From: Cristatella mucedo
Lineage: Eukaryota > Bryozoa > Phylactolaemata > Cristatellidae
Length of the DNA stretch: 64,000 bases
Direction: 5' to 3'
Assembly: GCA_009760855.2 (NCBI GenBank)
Contig: WPIO01000073.1
Location: 2,005,509-2,069,508, forward strand
The notes under the pieces were generated by a model. That model was not told where the DNA came from. It was given only the letters and a program-made list of their open reading frames with translations, and did no database searches. Made by a program: the position numbers and the translations under genes. Below, piece by piece: positions 47,250 to 60,105 of the stretch (position 1 is the first letter of the stretch; every line of letters begins with the position of its first letter).

Positions 47250-48560
47250 TAGTGGGGCAGCCCATTGTGCTGCATGCACAATGCCATTCTACAATCCCGG
47301 CTGCTCTCCAGCAGCTTCGATGAAAGGACCCTTTATCCTTGCTGGCCGCTTTAGAGGCCGAACCGACTCAAGTGGCTCCTGCCTACCACCGCCCTGCATG
47401 CCTAGCTGCAGCACTCACTGCCTTTTTTTCTTTTAAGCGAGCCTTCGTAGCTCAGGCGTGCTCATTCGGAGAGAGAGAGAGTGAGTGAGAGAGAGAGAGA
47501 GAGAGAGGTTGGTAGCCCCGCCCTGCAGCCATAGCAGTAGCGTAGCTGCTGCTGCTGCTGCCACCTCGGTCACCGCCGGGCAACATTGTTATGACTGCTT
47601 GGCTGCTGCTCGGCCTGCTGCAGCGGCATACTCGGGGCGGAGGCTGAACCGGCTGGCTTTGCTGCCACTGCTGCTGCTCTGCTTGGATAACCCGAACAGG
47701 CAGCAGCAGCCACTGCCGATGCCGCTGGCCGGCCTCCATTGCCGGCAGCATGCTGCTACACCATTGGTTGCCCGTGCCGGCACACCGGATCGAGAGGCCG
47801 AGTGATCTTGCAACTGTCCAGTTCCGGACTAAGCATGCAGGTCTGGTCAGGTTGAATAGCTCGTTCTTTGGGCTTAGCCTGCCATTTTCTGCCTTAGCAT
47901 GCATCGGCCGTTTTGCCCGCTGCACTGTTTTTGTCCTCAGCTCTGCTGCTGCTGCACTGTTGATGTGCAATGAACGGACTCTCAGCCCAGAGCTCAGCTC
48001 GTGGTTCAAAGCCTCGAGAGCAGGGCTGGGTGGGTGGGTACGTTGCGTCTGGGAGCGCCGGATCGGCCGATGCAGCTGGTCGATTTGCCAAGACGGACCG
48101 GCAGACCGGCTGGGCAGGCTCGTGAGCGCTGGCTCTCATATTGAAGGGCCTGCATCCATCTGCTGATGGGCTGCAGCAGCTCGAGCTGCATGCGGCTGCT
48201 TCGGTGGCCGTGCATCTCACCGTGCATCTCACCCCTGTGATCGTGCGCTTTGTCGTATCGTCGATCGAGATCGGTGTCGGCTGGCCGAGCGGGTCCCTGC
48301 TGAAGCCCTGGCGATGGCCAGCGAGGCGACCCGAGGCTGCTGCACTGGCGATTCGCGCGTGCCAGGGCAGTGCACTGTGTGTGTCAGGGAAGTGCACGTG
48401 TGCCAAGGCACTTGTGTGGGCCAGGGCAGTGCACGTCCTTTGCCATGACTTGTTTCGCCAGCGACTAGGTCATCTTGTGAGCTACGAGCGAGACTGGGTC
48501 AGCTGTAAAGCGCGCTGCCCTTGTTTCCTGTGTCCTCTCAACGAGTCCTATTGGCTCTAG
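47250..48560. promoter_or_regulatory. GC-rich, CTG/CAG-rich island
   Basis: Clearly richer in GC and CpG than its surroundings, with many CTGCTG/CAGCAG motifs and open frames on both strands (for example 47452-48009 minus, 48141-48560 plus). None has recognisable domains or convincing splice signals. A GA tract lies at 47470-47508, and a GTGCATCTCACC duplication and repeated CAGGGCAGTGCAC motifs at 48.2-48.45 kb. It could be a regulatory island or the promoter of an unseen transcript. Confidence 0.3.
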
Positions 48561-49424
48561 AGGCTTGTGTGATATGCCCGTGTAGACTCTTGACCCAGTC
48601 GCTTGTTTGACGATTGATATTTTCTGGAGCTGTTTTGTACTAGTCGCTCGAGCAGTTCAAGGGGGTGCCCACACTTTTTGTAGGAGCTAACCCCTACCAT
48701 GTCACATTTCGATGCATATCGACCAGTCAAGTTTGATACGTCTCTTACTAACTGACCGTAAATTCTTGTGAAATTAGGGTATGGCCACTTGCCGGGATAA
48801 GCCAAACTTGGCTGTAGATGCCTTGGTGTACGCACACCTCCATCCCACGAAGTATGCTGCTGTACTGGTGGTATGCCGGACCTTGCGTACTTGTTTGTGC
48901 GTGGGTGCGTGCGTATGTATGCTCACATGTGCACACGTGGGTCTGTGCTAGCGTGAGTGTGACTGCTTGCACGACACCAATCTCTGGTTCAATGCTAATT
49001 TTGAGTTCTGCTGAGCCTGCTGAGTGGCACCAAGCCATCGGCTGGTGGCAGACAAGCATGTGCAAATGGGTGGCCAGAGGCCACGTGCCTTCTTGCTCGG
49101 CGACCGACCGAGATGTATCGGCATGGTATCGCGATCCAGCAGCAGAGCACATCTTTCGGCGATCGCGCTTCCTTCCGGTCGGCAGCCCACTCGACACTGC
49201 ATAAGAGTGAGCCCTTGAGCAAGCCCGACTCGGCCAAAGTTCTGTTGGGTCCAGTGCCCACGACGGGTCGTGGCAGCCGGCTGCTGTCGAATGTCCGCCG
49301 CTGTGCACTCACCCGGCACCCGATGTCCATATGCTGTGCAGTAGTCAGAGGGGAATGGCGATTGCAACGAGAGAGCCGAGGCAACGTCGTGGACGCATCT
49401 CAAAATCGCTAAAGATCGCAAAAT
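48561..49424 (+). other. Unassigned sequence with one coding-like frame
   Basis: The plus-strand frame from about 49113 to 49412 (STSFGDRASFRSAAH, SEPLSKPDSAKVLLGPVP, TGRGSRLLSNVRR) has balanced, protein-like composition, and a possible acceptor at 49143 (CCAGCAG). Donors in it are poor (GCA|GTAGTC) and the frame stops just before the LINE at 49.43 kb. The antisense frame is also open. No domain recognised; it might be an additional exon. Confidence 0.25.
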
Positions 49425-49429
49425 AATAT

Positions 49430-50297
49430 TATTGAACCTCTCTCTATCTCCTATGGAATATGCACGAAATCTAGGTGTCACCTTCCAAAGTGACCTTTTG
49501 TTAGAGGACACACATCAGCTCCACAGTCAAGTCTGCCTGTTTTAAGCTAATAACACTGCTAAAATACAAATTTGTTTAGACAGGGATACCACATCTAAGT
49601 TCGTCGACTGCATTTGTGAATTCTCGTCTGTATCTGTAACTCACTGTGCTTGCTGGTCTACTAGCATTTGCAATCAGGCACTTACAGCTGGTGCAAAACT
49701 CGGCAGCTAGGCTTGTGTGTCATGAGTTTTCACACTTGCCGCAACACACCAGTTCTCCGCCGACCTGGATTAGCTCTCAGTCAAGCAATGCATCGACTTC
49801 AAGGTTTTGTTGCTCACTTTTACGTACCCTAAATCTTTGGCTCCAGCCTGTCTATCAGATCTACTGCCCAACGAGGCTAAGCATCGTACCACCTGCTTTT
49901 CGGAATCTAACCGTTTACATATGCCTCTGTTTACAACCTCAATCCTTTGGAGACCGTGCCTTTAGTTCGTATACTACCAAAGCCTGGCAACTCGCTCCCG
50001 ACTTGTGTCACGACTTCTCTGACTTGACCACATTAAACGCACCTATTTATGACAGAAAATTATGGGCCCCTGTGATTTGTGTCCTTTATGTCGCTTATGT
50101 GTTGGCATGCTATCCACTAACCACACTTGCATGCTCATCCTGTGCATGTCACTCCTAACCACTGTTATTCCTTTTGTTATCGAGCATGCTGCCTCTTGCC
50201 ATCCGATCGCTTCTTCTTTTTGCAGCAAATATAAAGCCTGTAGAAATTGAGTTCTATGAGAGTGCTATTTATCAAATGTGTTATTATTATTATTCCT
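49430..50297 (+). pseudogene. 5'-truncated LINE copy, sense
   Basis: Begins at CTCTCTCTATCTCCTATGGAA (ORF2 C-terminal domain), continues through ARNLGVTFQSDLL, RHLQLVQNSAARLVCHE and a damaged end, then the 3' UTR (CACACTTGCATGCTCATCCTGTGC) and the tail at 50.23 kb ending in TTATTATTATTATT. Several indels relative to the 23.3 kb copy. Confidence 0.85.
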
Positions 50298-50801
50298 AAG
50301 AGTCACTTGCACGTGATAAATTGGCTGCACTGCTACTTTCAGCAGCCCCACCTCACTTATCTTTGTCGCTTTACGGGTGTTAACAGACAGAGATACATGT
50401 TAAATTACATTTTTCTGAGAAAATACTTGTCGTTTCACTATAAGCTGCAATTGTGTGTGCCGATCCTAATGTGGGTTTTCTCAAGGTGAGTGTGTAAGAG
50501 CTCTGGTTATATAGAGACAGTGTGCTGCTTATATCTAGGCGTAGCTGGTTTCTGCTCTCGGGCTGCTTCAAGATGTAAATCTACCCACTGCGAATTGATG
50601 GACCGTTTTCACAATTTAACTTTTTAACTTCCACGCTTTGTATGTTGTGTTCAACGGCCAACGCAAATGGAAGAATATGTTTGTGGCAGAGGCAAAAGGT
50701 AACTGCTGCTGTAGCTGAAAGGTACTACTGCATTAAAATCGTATTATTGTCGACCGACGTGAAAAACCGATGTTCTTATTTTCATGCCCAGCTACTACTA
50801 T

Positions 50802-50850
<49 letters not shown>
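50802..50850. repeat. (GT)n microsatellite
   Basis: A pure GT tract of about 48 bp, followed by GCGAGCGCGGGTGTGC. Confidence 0.95.
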
Positions 50851-50854
<4 letters not shown>

Positions 50855-51484
50855 CGCGGGTGTGCATGCGTTGCGTGTGTGTGCCTGCCTGAAGTTTGGC
50901 TTCTTTCCCGAACTCAGAAGCAATAGTTTTGTATGTCACGAGATTAGCGCCAGTGGCTCTTTAGAGAGTGTGAAAAATGTACGGAAAAATATATCCGATC
51001 AGAACTCGCTATATCGGCTGTGCGCCTGCAGTGTCACTGCTCGTGGCAAGAAGCCTGCCAACACTACCAGATGTAGGGGACATTATTTGCTGAGTTCTGA
51101 ATCTGCTTTATGCGAACCCAGATGACTTCGGAATGCAACTGCTAGCCTTTGGCAAGATCAATAGTAGCTCGGTACCTTCATACGATGCCAGCCGCTAGTT
51201 GCTTAGGCAAGAGCTACTGGCCATAGAGCAGCCAGCAGTGGAAGGTGATGCTCTGGGCCAGATGCTAGCAGGTTGTACCTGGCAGGTGGCCTGGGGGGGG
51301 GCATGCTCCTGTAGACTGTCTTTGCGCAGTCTCGCAAATAGTGTTTGTCCTTTGTGTCTTTGATTGCCTCCTCGTCGTGACTGGCAGCATGCCGTTTATG
51401 CAGGCTGATGCATTTGTAGACTCCTTAAGGGCTCATCTGAAAGTCAAATCGAGCTCCGCTACGTTACGGCCACTCGTCCTTCAG

Positions 51485-51631
51485 CAGCAATGCGGTCTCC
51501 CCTGCTGACCGTCGGAAAAACAGTTCTGCTCTATGCCAGCTCAGGAACTTATTCTCGATGGATGGAAGACAGTTTCCAGCCTGAACATCTGGTGTACGCT
51601 GCCGTGGCTGCCTGCTCCGGTTTTACCAAGG
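51485..51631 (+). CDS. Probable RH-domain exon (TVLLYASSGTYSRWMED)
   Basis: The acceptor CTCGTCCTTCAG and donor AAGG|GTAAGG are both good. 48 open codons in phase 1 to 1 include TVLLYASSGTYSRWMED and PEHLVYAAVAACSGFTK. It is clearly exon-like and hydrophobic-helical. TVLLYASSGTY aligns loosely with the RH helix TLLCYLYSDLY, and HLVYAAVAACSGF might instead be a later RH helix. The domain call is inference. An alternative reading in which an upstream frame (FVDSLRAHLKV) is exonic was rejected because it overlaps the pyrimidine tract. Confidence 0.5.
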
Positions 51632-52936
51632 GTAAGGTTGTTTCGCTTTTACCAACCACGATTGTTAAAGGGCTCGAGCGTATGTGAGACGCCTTGGTAA
51701 GACTGGGTTCTCTTACGGCTATACAGATAGGCATGCGACGTTATATGTACACCTGTAACAGGCGACTTTCACTGACTGGTATTCCTTTAACAGATATTTA
51801 GCTAAGTACTTGGAATACTATCTTACGGACTGAATATTAATACTTATGACATACCTCATCTGGAATATGTGGTTTTTGGTAATACAATTGCTGGTGCTCG
51901 GCTTTTGGTTTTGTCACCTGCTGAATCAAGGCATACCGAACATTTGGCAGTGCACATGTGAGCAGCAAATTTCTTCCTCCTGGTATTATTAATTTGAGGA
52001 AGTAACAAGTGTGTTATGAGAGTCAGCACAAAAGGCTTTCTGTGGTTTGCCTGACTGGTAGTGAAAACATGCACAATTCTTTAATTCTTTGTTAAGTGAA
52101 AGGAAATAAATTAAATGGTTAGTTGATTTCATGCTTTATCAGAAAAATCTTCTAATATATGAGTTTGCTACGTCTACCTCGATCATTAATTTCACGTAGT
52201 TTCGAAATCACGTGCATATCGTTTGGTATGCTCAAAATACCAAGCTTCAAACCCTCGATGATTGCTGAGAAAGTGGCCCATTCTACGGCATTGGATCACA
52301 TTTACAGAGTGGAGATGTATTCCCAAGTAAATCATCACCTGCAGTGCTCAGACTGTGCTGAAATGTAAGCCTTCTTCAGAAGCTTTGGTCACTACGTCAG
52401 AAGCCAGAGACTAGCCACGGATACAGCAAAGCAGGATAATTTCGAATGTTGTTTTTTTGTGCCGGTGCATGTAAAACCAAGTGTTAACATGCGATTTGTC
52501 GAAAATACTTGCCTTCTAGCACTGGTGAAATTTCCATTGGCCCTACGCCGTCACAAAACGCCGGAAATTGTAGGGTGTTATCATGATCTCCACAATGCAC
52601 AAAGTTCTTATTGCCAACACGCTCCTGACCATCAGGTCTTTGGTGACGAAATTCGGTGGTGTCGACTGCCCTCTCCCAGTCAGAGCTTTCTCGCACATGA
52701 CATTCAGTATGATTAGCACAGCGCGGCTCCACGTGACATCAAACCTCTTTTATGCCTCGACCACAATCGGCTGTGCCTGCTGTATGGAGAGACCCAGTTA
52801 GTGAGCTTATTACAGAGCTTTTCACATTGCTGCTTTGTCAAACCACCCTCCGTGCCCTCGAAGCCGTCGGGTGGCTTGCGGTCATTTCTTCCTCGATTGG
52901 GGGCACATTTAGTTGCCTGGCACTCGTCCCGATCAG

Positions 52937-52995
52937 TCAGGTGGCAAAGCCCTAAGAAGCAAAGGCGGCAAACGTTTAGTCACCAAACGATGCAG
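52937..52995 (+). CDS. Possible small basic exon in RH region
   Basis: The acceptor is CGTCCCGATCAG and the donor CAG|GTAAAA. In phase 1 to 0 it reads VRWQSPKKQRRQTFSHQTMQ, which fits the phases of its two neighbours exactly. The basic stretch could correspond to the RH segment DFRQKRSMGLT, but it is too short to be sure, and about 60 residues of a typical RH domain would still be missing nearby. The surrounding kilobase is otherwise unassigned. Confidence 0.25.
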
Positions 52996-55204
52996 GTAAA
53001 AGGCGAGATCCAGTGTGATGCCAACGCCTGATCTGCTCTCTATGAAACACAAGCGAAGCCACATTTGTTAACAGCAGAAGCCATTCGCTGGGCAAGTGTT
53101 GGTATCCGTTGGTTCTGCACTGCTAGTCCTTGCATGTGCACCTCCAGCTCTGCCCTGCGTGCGGCATTAAGAAGGCGCCAACCCGAGATTTCCGTGACCT
53201 GGCTGGCTACAGTGACAACCACCAGGTGCCTTCTTGTCAGAGTACTATCAAGCATTAAAGTCATAGGGCTGCTCAAAGCCAGAAACGACCTGTGTCTCAC
53301 CTATGGACTCGGAAGGCAGGAAAGCACGGGAAGGAAAAATGACACCAGTTTTACCAAGCCCATTGTCTTGTAGGCTTAAAGGGATCCACGGATCCATTCA
53401 ATGACCTCGATCAAGCTGAAGAAGCGGCATGCTCACTGTGCCATTTTCTATCATATCTGGCCTCCAATTGTGACTCAAGCCCTGACATGTTGCTATCGAG
53501 ATGACTTTAACAATCCAATCAGCGTGGTGCCAAAAGGAAACTGTTGATCAATTTGCTTGTACTTGATGTTGTAGCTGTTTCGCGGTGATGACAGCTACCA
53601 CATGCAGGCAATCGGAGATGAAGAAATGGGCGTGAGATCTATATTCTTCCCTTCATCCTTAAAGTTCGGTATATCCCCCTGTACCGTAGCTGTGGGGTGC
53701 TCTACAAAATGTACACCTGTGATGGATGCTTTGAAATTAGACCCTTTTCATTTGTTAAGTAGGCACCTGACTTATATGCGTACCATCTCTGGATGGAAGG
53801 GCCACCAAAACTATTAGACACAACATGTTTATTTTGCATGTCAAAAGTTTGGGTCAGACATGCAAAATCTCTGTGCGGAACTTGCTTACCTTTGTCTACT
53901 TGGTCATAGCTACACAGGCGCTTTCAGCACGGTTCGTGTATTATTTGTTTATTCTTTGACGAGCCTATCAATTAGCTTTGATTCTGTAAATTTCCGTTGC
54001 AGCCTAATGCTTTAATAACAGTGAACGTTACCAAAACGAAAGTCATTGGTTTATTATGATTGATGTGGTCTTGTATCACATATGTCTCTGCCACCGGCTC
54101 TTTATTTTGCCTCTCCACCATGATTGCAGTAACTGGCCTGATACAATGGTACTTCCTGATCCCTACATCTCTCTGCTTGATGTAATAAATTGAACATATG
54201 TCTCTTGCATTTCTTAGCATCTTAAGCACTTGTGCATATATGTGTGGGTAAGTTGGTTCTCTGGTTAATGTTATTATATATGGGCCGCATGACAGCCATC
54301 TTCTCAATTCTTCTGAATGCGCCAGAAAATATCTCTTTTTCTCTCTGCAAGCCTGCAAGTTAAGATGGACGGCTGTCTCAGACCACGTGGCGGTACTCGA
54401 AGTCGGGGTGAGATTTTAATGCGCTCACTTTTCATACAGGCTAGAATCAGCTGCCAAAAGCCAGATTACTGATTGAAAGCTTGGCTGACTTTAGCTGTGT
54501 GTTGGCCCAAGTGATGAGATACACACTGCTACGTCCCATGATCTTTCCTAGGTCTGAGTAACTCAATATCTAGCTCCCTGCACTGTTGTGAACTAAGTGC
54601 TATGAAGTCCGTTATCGTTGATGTTGAGATGACACATGAGGTATAGCCTAAATCATTACTTTACTAGGCATTTCTTAATGGTCAAATAAAGTTGGCCGAG
54701 GGTCTTGATTCTTTTGGAGGCTGACAATTCTTTTTGCTGGTGGGCGTCAACTTTTTACATCCCAAACAATGGAAACCCGACAACGCCTTGCATGAATGCA
54801 AAAGTTGGGTCGGTTCAGGTATGTAGTGCACACTGTTCCATGATCCATCATAATTATATGCAACCCAACACCTGGGATTACAAGACTTGGCTGGTTGTAT
54901 GGAAGGAGCCAGGCTCCAGGCTGGTGCATTACCAGGCGGTAGTACCATGGCTTTCAGCATATGCCAAGCACATTTTAATAAATTATTTCCTCTGATGTTT
55001 TATTTTGGGGTACTCATTATGGCTGCACCATCATGGTAGAGGCTATAAATGTCTAGGAAACAAGGACTGCATGGATGCTCCTCTCCGACTAGGCATGATC
55101 CTCATAGGAAACTCCAGGAGATAGCAGGGAGCCACGTCTACCCCCACCCGGGGGGGCCAACTTTATAACAGCTGCAAGCGATGGTGACAGCTGAGCTCTT
55201 CAGC

Positions 55205-55233
55205 GCACAAATGAGGCTGTTAAATCAGCTAAC
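55205..55233 (+). repeat. SINE-2 3' end fragment
   Basis: ACAAATGAGGCTGTTAAATC followed by AGCTAACC matches the 3' end of the SINE-2 family. The upstream part is not recognisable. Confidence 0.45.
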
Positions 55234-55907
55234 CTTTATTGCGATCCCCCTCCCACCCCAGCACGACCCGAACGGGCGTGCCGGGTGGCTTGCCGTCCGA
55301 CAAACCCCAGCAGCCTTACTGCCGGTTGGCTGCCTTGGAAAGGTCTAGCCCACCTGGCTTAATCAGGTCGCGCCCCTGCCAACGGTCTGCTCGGTACACA
55401 TTTAAACCAGGCACACTGTTTGTGATTCACACACACATGCACGTGTGTGCTACGCACCAGATTCAAGTTCAAGATTGCAGGTGATGAAAGCCGGGGCATT
55501 AATGTATATCAGCTGTGATATCAAGCTGTATCAAGAATGACATGTCTTATCTGTGAGAAGAATTAGCTCGGCTGTTATCTGACTTTATAAAGATTATCAG
55601 ACGATTGATTTAGCAGTTAATAAGTCTAATCCCACGGTTAGTAACTCACATTGCCTTACACTGGTGGGATTATGTAGCCCTTAATGTCTCAATTGGACTA
55701 CCTTCTCTCCATCATGACACGACCATGACGGAGGAGAGAAAGCCAGAGAACTATAGATCCCAGCGCACGGTTCTTCAGACGAATAACTAGCTGCCAGCCA
55801 GCTGCGGAAAAGCTGGCATTCCCACTCCCAACAACCAGTTCTCTCGCACACATTTGGACTTTGCACAACCAGCTACAACACAGAGTTTACAGTGGCTGAA
55901 CCTATCC

Positions 55908-55912
55908 ACTCA

Positions 55913-55943
<31 letters not shown>

Positions 55944-56038
55944 CTCTCTCTCTCTCTCCCTCTTTCTCTCTCTCCTCTCTCTCCTCTCTCTCTCTATCTC
56001 TCTCTCTCTCACCCTCTCCTCACCATCTCCCCTCTCTC

Positions 56039-56118
<80 letters not shown>

Positions 56119-56150
56119 CTCCCCCTCACTCTCTCTCTCTCCTCTCTCCC
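55908..56150. repeat. (CT)n tract, interrupted
   Basis: CT repeats with CCTCTC interruptions for about 240 bp, with a pure core of about 75 bp from 56037. Confidence 0.95.
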
Positions 56151-58494
56151 CACTCCTTGCACCACTCACTTTATCTATCACTTTAAGTCCTGAGCCTCTG
56201 GGATAGTGAGGCCTGCGACAGCATGGATCCTGCAGCTGAGCTTGCGTCAGCGACAGCTCAGCAAGCTGATGCAGTGGTAAAAAGACAAACCTCTCACGAG
56301 CGAGGCTCCCACAGCAGCAGCCCTCATCTGCTTTGCAGCGCTTTTAAATCGCGTTCGTCAGCCATTGGGGGATAAACGGATACCAGGCGCCAGCAACTCT
56401 CTCATCAAACGTTGGCACACACAGCTCTCTTGGTCAAAGCTCTCGCCAGTGCGCTGGCCGCGGCAGCAGCCCTAACTCAACGGAAGCCTTCATCTGTGTG
56501 CCCGGGCGAAACCGGTCAGCTGACGTAACACATTACCTCGCTGCAACCACATCACCGCCATGACAGTGCATGCTGCTCCTCGCTCTCGGCAGCAAATTCC
56601 CGGTGGGGCCAAGAAGTGGCACCTCTTCACAACCAGCGGTGCAATGGTGCTCCTCGACCAGTGCCAACTTCCTCATGAAGACCGCTCTTCCTTTAAAGAC
56701 TACTGTCTGGTAAAGTCCTCAAAACAGAAAAGATACGGTGACACAGCAATGGCTGGCCCACGGCTTACCTGAAAGTTAGCAGTTTCTTTCCAACAATGGA
56801 ATCAACACAGAAGAAAATTTAATTCTCTTGAAATCAAGTTACGTTGTTATTTTGTTAATTTACCTGCTACTAATCGTTTACTGCCAACTATTGCACTACT
56901 GTAAGTAGCTGCTGCTTCTAATTTATCTGCAGATTAGTAACTTATTCCATCAGATTTATCTTACAGAGATCCATTAAGAATCTCTTTCCCACCCCAACCT
57001 ACCATTCGAACACCCATATGCGCATGTGCTCTGAAGTACGTAACAAAGTTGGCGTTCAAGGGATTGCAGTGCCAAGGTCTGTTTAGCAAATCGTGCAGCT
57101 TTGGTCTGGCCCCTCATAATATTTTCCCTCTGACGACTTTTTTAGCATTATTTGTTCAGACCCACCCCCTCTGTATTAGCTATTTTACTGCAGATGAAAC
57201 ATCTTGGCATTGTCAGGATCAATTGCCCACAGCCTCCAATCAATACCAAAAAACCACACTGTCAGATATTAATTTTCTAGTATGATAATTTATCTTTTGT
57301 AGTTATTTACTGTTTACCATCTCTTATGTTCACGTGTTTGCAATGCAAAATCGTCCATCGGATGCGCAACAGGTGATGCCATAACACCGGCGACGCGTGC
57401 CCGTACCTCCCAGCCCAGGAGGCGATGATCTCATTCCCACAGGAGCCACCGTCCTCATTTATGAATGAATCAGACCATCTTTTGGGAGATTGTTGCCCGG
57501 GAAAACCAAGTGAATTCTTTCTGCAAAATTACAAGAAGCTTCCGTTAATAAATGGACGAAAAAGATGATCTGCATGATAGGTTCCCTCTATATTGTGTTA
57601 CATTCCATTTTGAATGCACAGAGTCCCATCACCCCAACAGTGAAAAAGCGACACATAATAATATTTCTATGATACCAGTAGAGACACGGTGGATATCCAG
57701 TTAGCTCCCACCTCTGATCCACACCATCTGCCAATGGTGGTGTGTGTTACTTGAGGCTGTGGAGCTAGGACCCATTAGAATATGAAGACAGTTTACATTC
57801 ATGGTCGTACTCATCACAGCATACACACGTACAAACCAGCAATAAAAGAACTTCCTAAAAGTTTAATCTGACCTCTTCCAGCCCCAAAATAACGCATGGT
57901 GACCCAAGCACACGAAAATGTGCGTGCCGTGTGAAAGCTGCCAAAGTGGAGCAGCGCGCACAAAGCGCTACTTCCCCCTGCTGCCTTTCATACGACACAG
58001 TAAGAAACTCAGTGGTGACTGGCAAACATCAAGAAGCTCCTTCTTTATATTCGATTAATGGATAAGGTGATGGCAGTTTAACTTGTTCACTAACCAAAGT
58101 TCGCTTTCCCTCCGAGTCCTTTCCCCAACAAACACGTAATTCGTCCACTTTGCTCCAAGCCTGTCTCCTTTTACTCCAAGATTTCCACAGCTTTAATACT
58201 CAGCACCCTCGAAATAAAGGTAAAGTGACACCAAACCGTGACAACCACATGCATTGATGAGGCATCTGTTCCCGAATTTACCAAAGATGTTACAGCTTTC
58301 ATTGCTATCAAACAATTAGCCACATCCATCCACCTGCATCTTGTTGGCATCGAACGTGCTGAAACTTTTATTGGCATGCACATCAGATCGTGTCTTGCTG
58401 ACCTTTTATTTAACATTTGGCTATATTCTTTGTTCATGCCTCTATCCTACTGATCATACCCAATGTCTATTTGTATTTGCTGAAACACAGTATG

Positions 58495-58498
<4 letters not shown>

Positions 58499-58586
<88 letters not shown>
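58499..58586. repeat. (TA)n microsatellite
   Basis: Almost pure TA for 85 bp with one AAATA interruption. Confidence 0.95.
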
Positions 58587-59460
58587 TATATGACTACGAC
58601 ACAAAAGGCTACACCCATCAGTGTGCATGATGCCTGCTGCTGCTTAACACCAGTTAGGAAGCCCCTGTGCATTGCTGTGCTCTATAGTGGTTACTTACCT
58701 TAGACCTCGACGATCACCACATACTCAATCTCAGTTCATGAACGGTTGCCCATGAACTCAATCTCCCTGCTCGTGTCTTTATTACCATCCGATAGCGATA
58801 CCCAAATAATCAGACGAAAATCTCAACCTGACAAGGAGGGCAGGCCTCAGCAACTGCAAATAACATAAGAAAGACAAGTGGCTTCTTTTAGTGGTACAAT
58901 TTGATAAATAAGTCCAACTGATTACCGCACTCACCTCCAAACGCAGACACACTCACCCCCCCTTCGCAGTCCTGCATTCTGCCCCAAACGTGACTCCCCC
59001 CTCAACCAGTTGCAGCTCACCAATCTGATGCATATCACCGATCTTGCAAGTCACACGTTGGATCAGCTCGTTAAGCGGACGCCAGCGGCTCTTCTTCGAC
59101 ATCAAGCCGCCCGGCCTTCCAAACCGGAGCAGCACTGATCGACCCAAGCAGAAAAAATCGTCACGTTAAAGGGCCAATCCCGTCGATGGAATTCGCTCAG
59201 TTTTTACTGCTGCTCCCTCAGCCCCAATCAGCACCGCAAAGGAACATAGAACTGCGCCCCCAGGACCCGCAACCGTGGGTCGATCCAAGTAACTTAATGA
59301 TGATCTCAAAAAAGTTTCGGCTGCCTTGCCATCTTAACGTGCTCACTCCATCAATTCCTCAGTGATGGTGCATGCTGCGGTAGACCAATTTGGCACAACA
59401 TGACAGACTTTGTTAATCCCGATTGGTCCTAACCTGTTGTTGACATACCATCACGTGATA

Positions 59461-59542
59461 TAATAATAATAATAATATTGGAACATTTATAGCACCCTCA
59501 AGAACTCAAACTCCCTTCTAGGCACTTCCAGTTTGCTGGGCC
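59461..59542 (-). repeat. Solo LINE 3' tail, antisense
   Basis: TAATAATAATAATAATATTG, then TTATAGCACCCTCAAGAACT and TTCTAGGCACTTCCAGTTTGC. Inverted form of the standard tail. Confidence 0.8.
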
Positions 59543-59775
59543 TTCCCGTCGGGTCAATAAATTACTGTCCCAACAAACTCTCAAAAAGACCGGCAGACTC
59601 AACTCAATACCACAGCTGTGAAAGCTTTGCCAACCAGCAGCTGATAATTAACACTAATATTTACCAGGCTTACTTTGCGCCACATAATCATTAGGACACT
59701 AGCATGGTCTTATGAGCTATTTTCTTGCCAATTTAATTGGAAATCTTACTTTAGGCAAAGTTTATGCATGTATAT

Positions 59776-59853
59776 AAGTATATATAAAACTATATATATA
59801 TATATATATATACAAAAAATATATATATACTATATATATATATATATATATAT
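59776..59853. repeat. (TA)n microsatellite, interrupted
   Basis: Three TA tracts separated by CAAAAAATA and CTA interruptions. Confidence 0.95.
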
Positions 59854-59974
59854 GGTGTTAATAAGCCATTAAATCATCCAATTTTTCACGTGCCACGAAT
59901 TGGTTTCGGGGTGTTCAGGCTCACTCCAATGCATATGGTCTCGACATCTTACTATTAATATAATTTTAATGTAA

Positions 59975-60105
59975 CTAGCTGATTTAAGAGCCTCATTTGC
60001 GCATAATGCCGTAAGGCTATCACTACCACCTTGCACAATGGATCACCCACTGAAGGACTGCCCACGACCTGGGTCGTGAAGAGCTAACACCTCATCTCGT
60101 AGCGA
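59975..60105 (-). repeat. SINE-2 copy, antisense
   Basis: AGCTGATTTAAGAGCCTCATTTGC (inverted 3' end), TAAGGCTATCACTACCACC, the degraded hairpin (GGATCACCCACTG) and ACGACCTGGGTCGTGAAG in the head. Confidence 0.75.

Noticed and set aside
51401-51484. Frame with FVDSLRAHLKV resembling the RH segment FLDRSAHLKV
   Set aside because: It overlaps the branch point and pyrimidine tract of the better-supported exon at 51485, has no usable donor and soon meets a stop. Probably chance.
56220-56772. Small genes starting MDPAAELASA (56224) and MTVHAAPRSR (56560)
   Set aside because: Short frames with no homology or promoter elements I can support; the first ends after about 50 codons.
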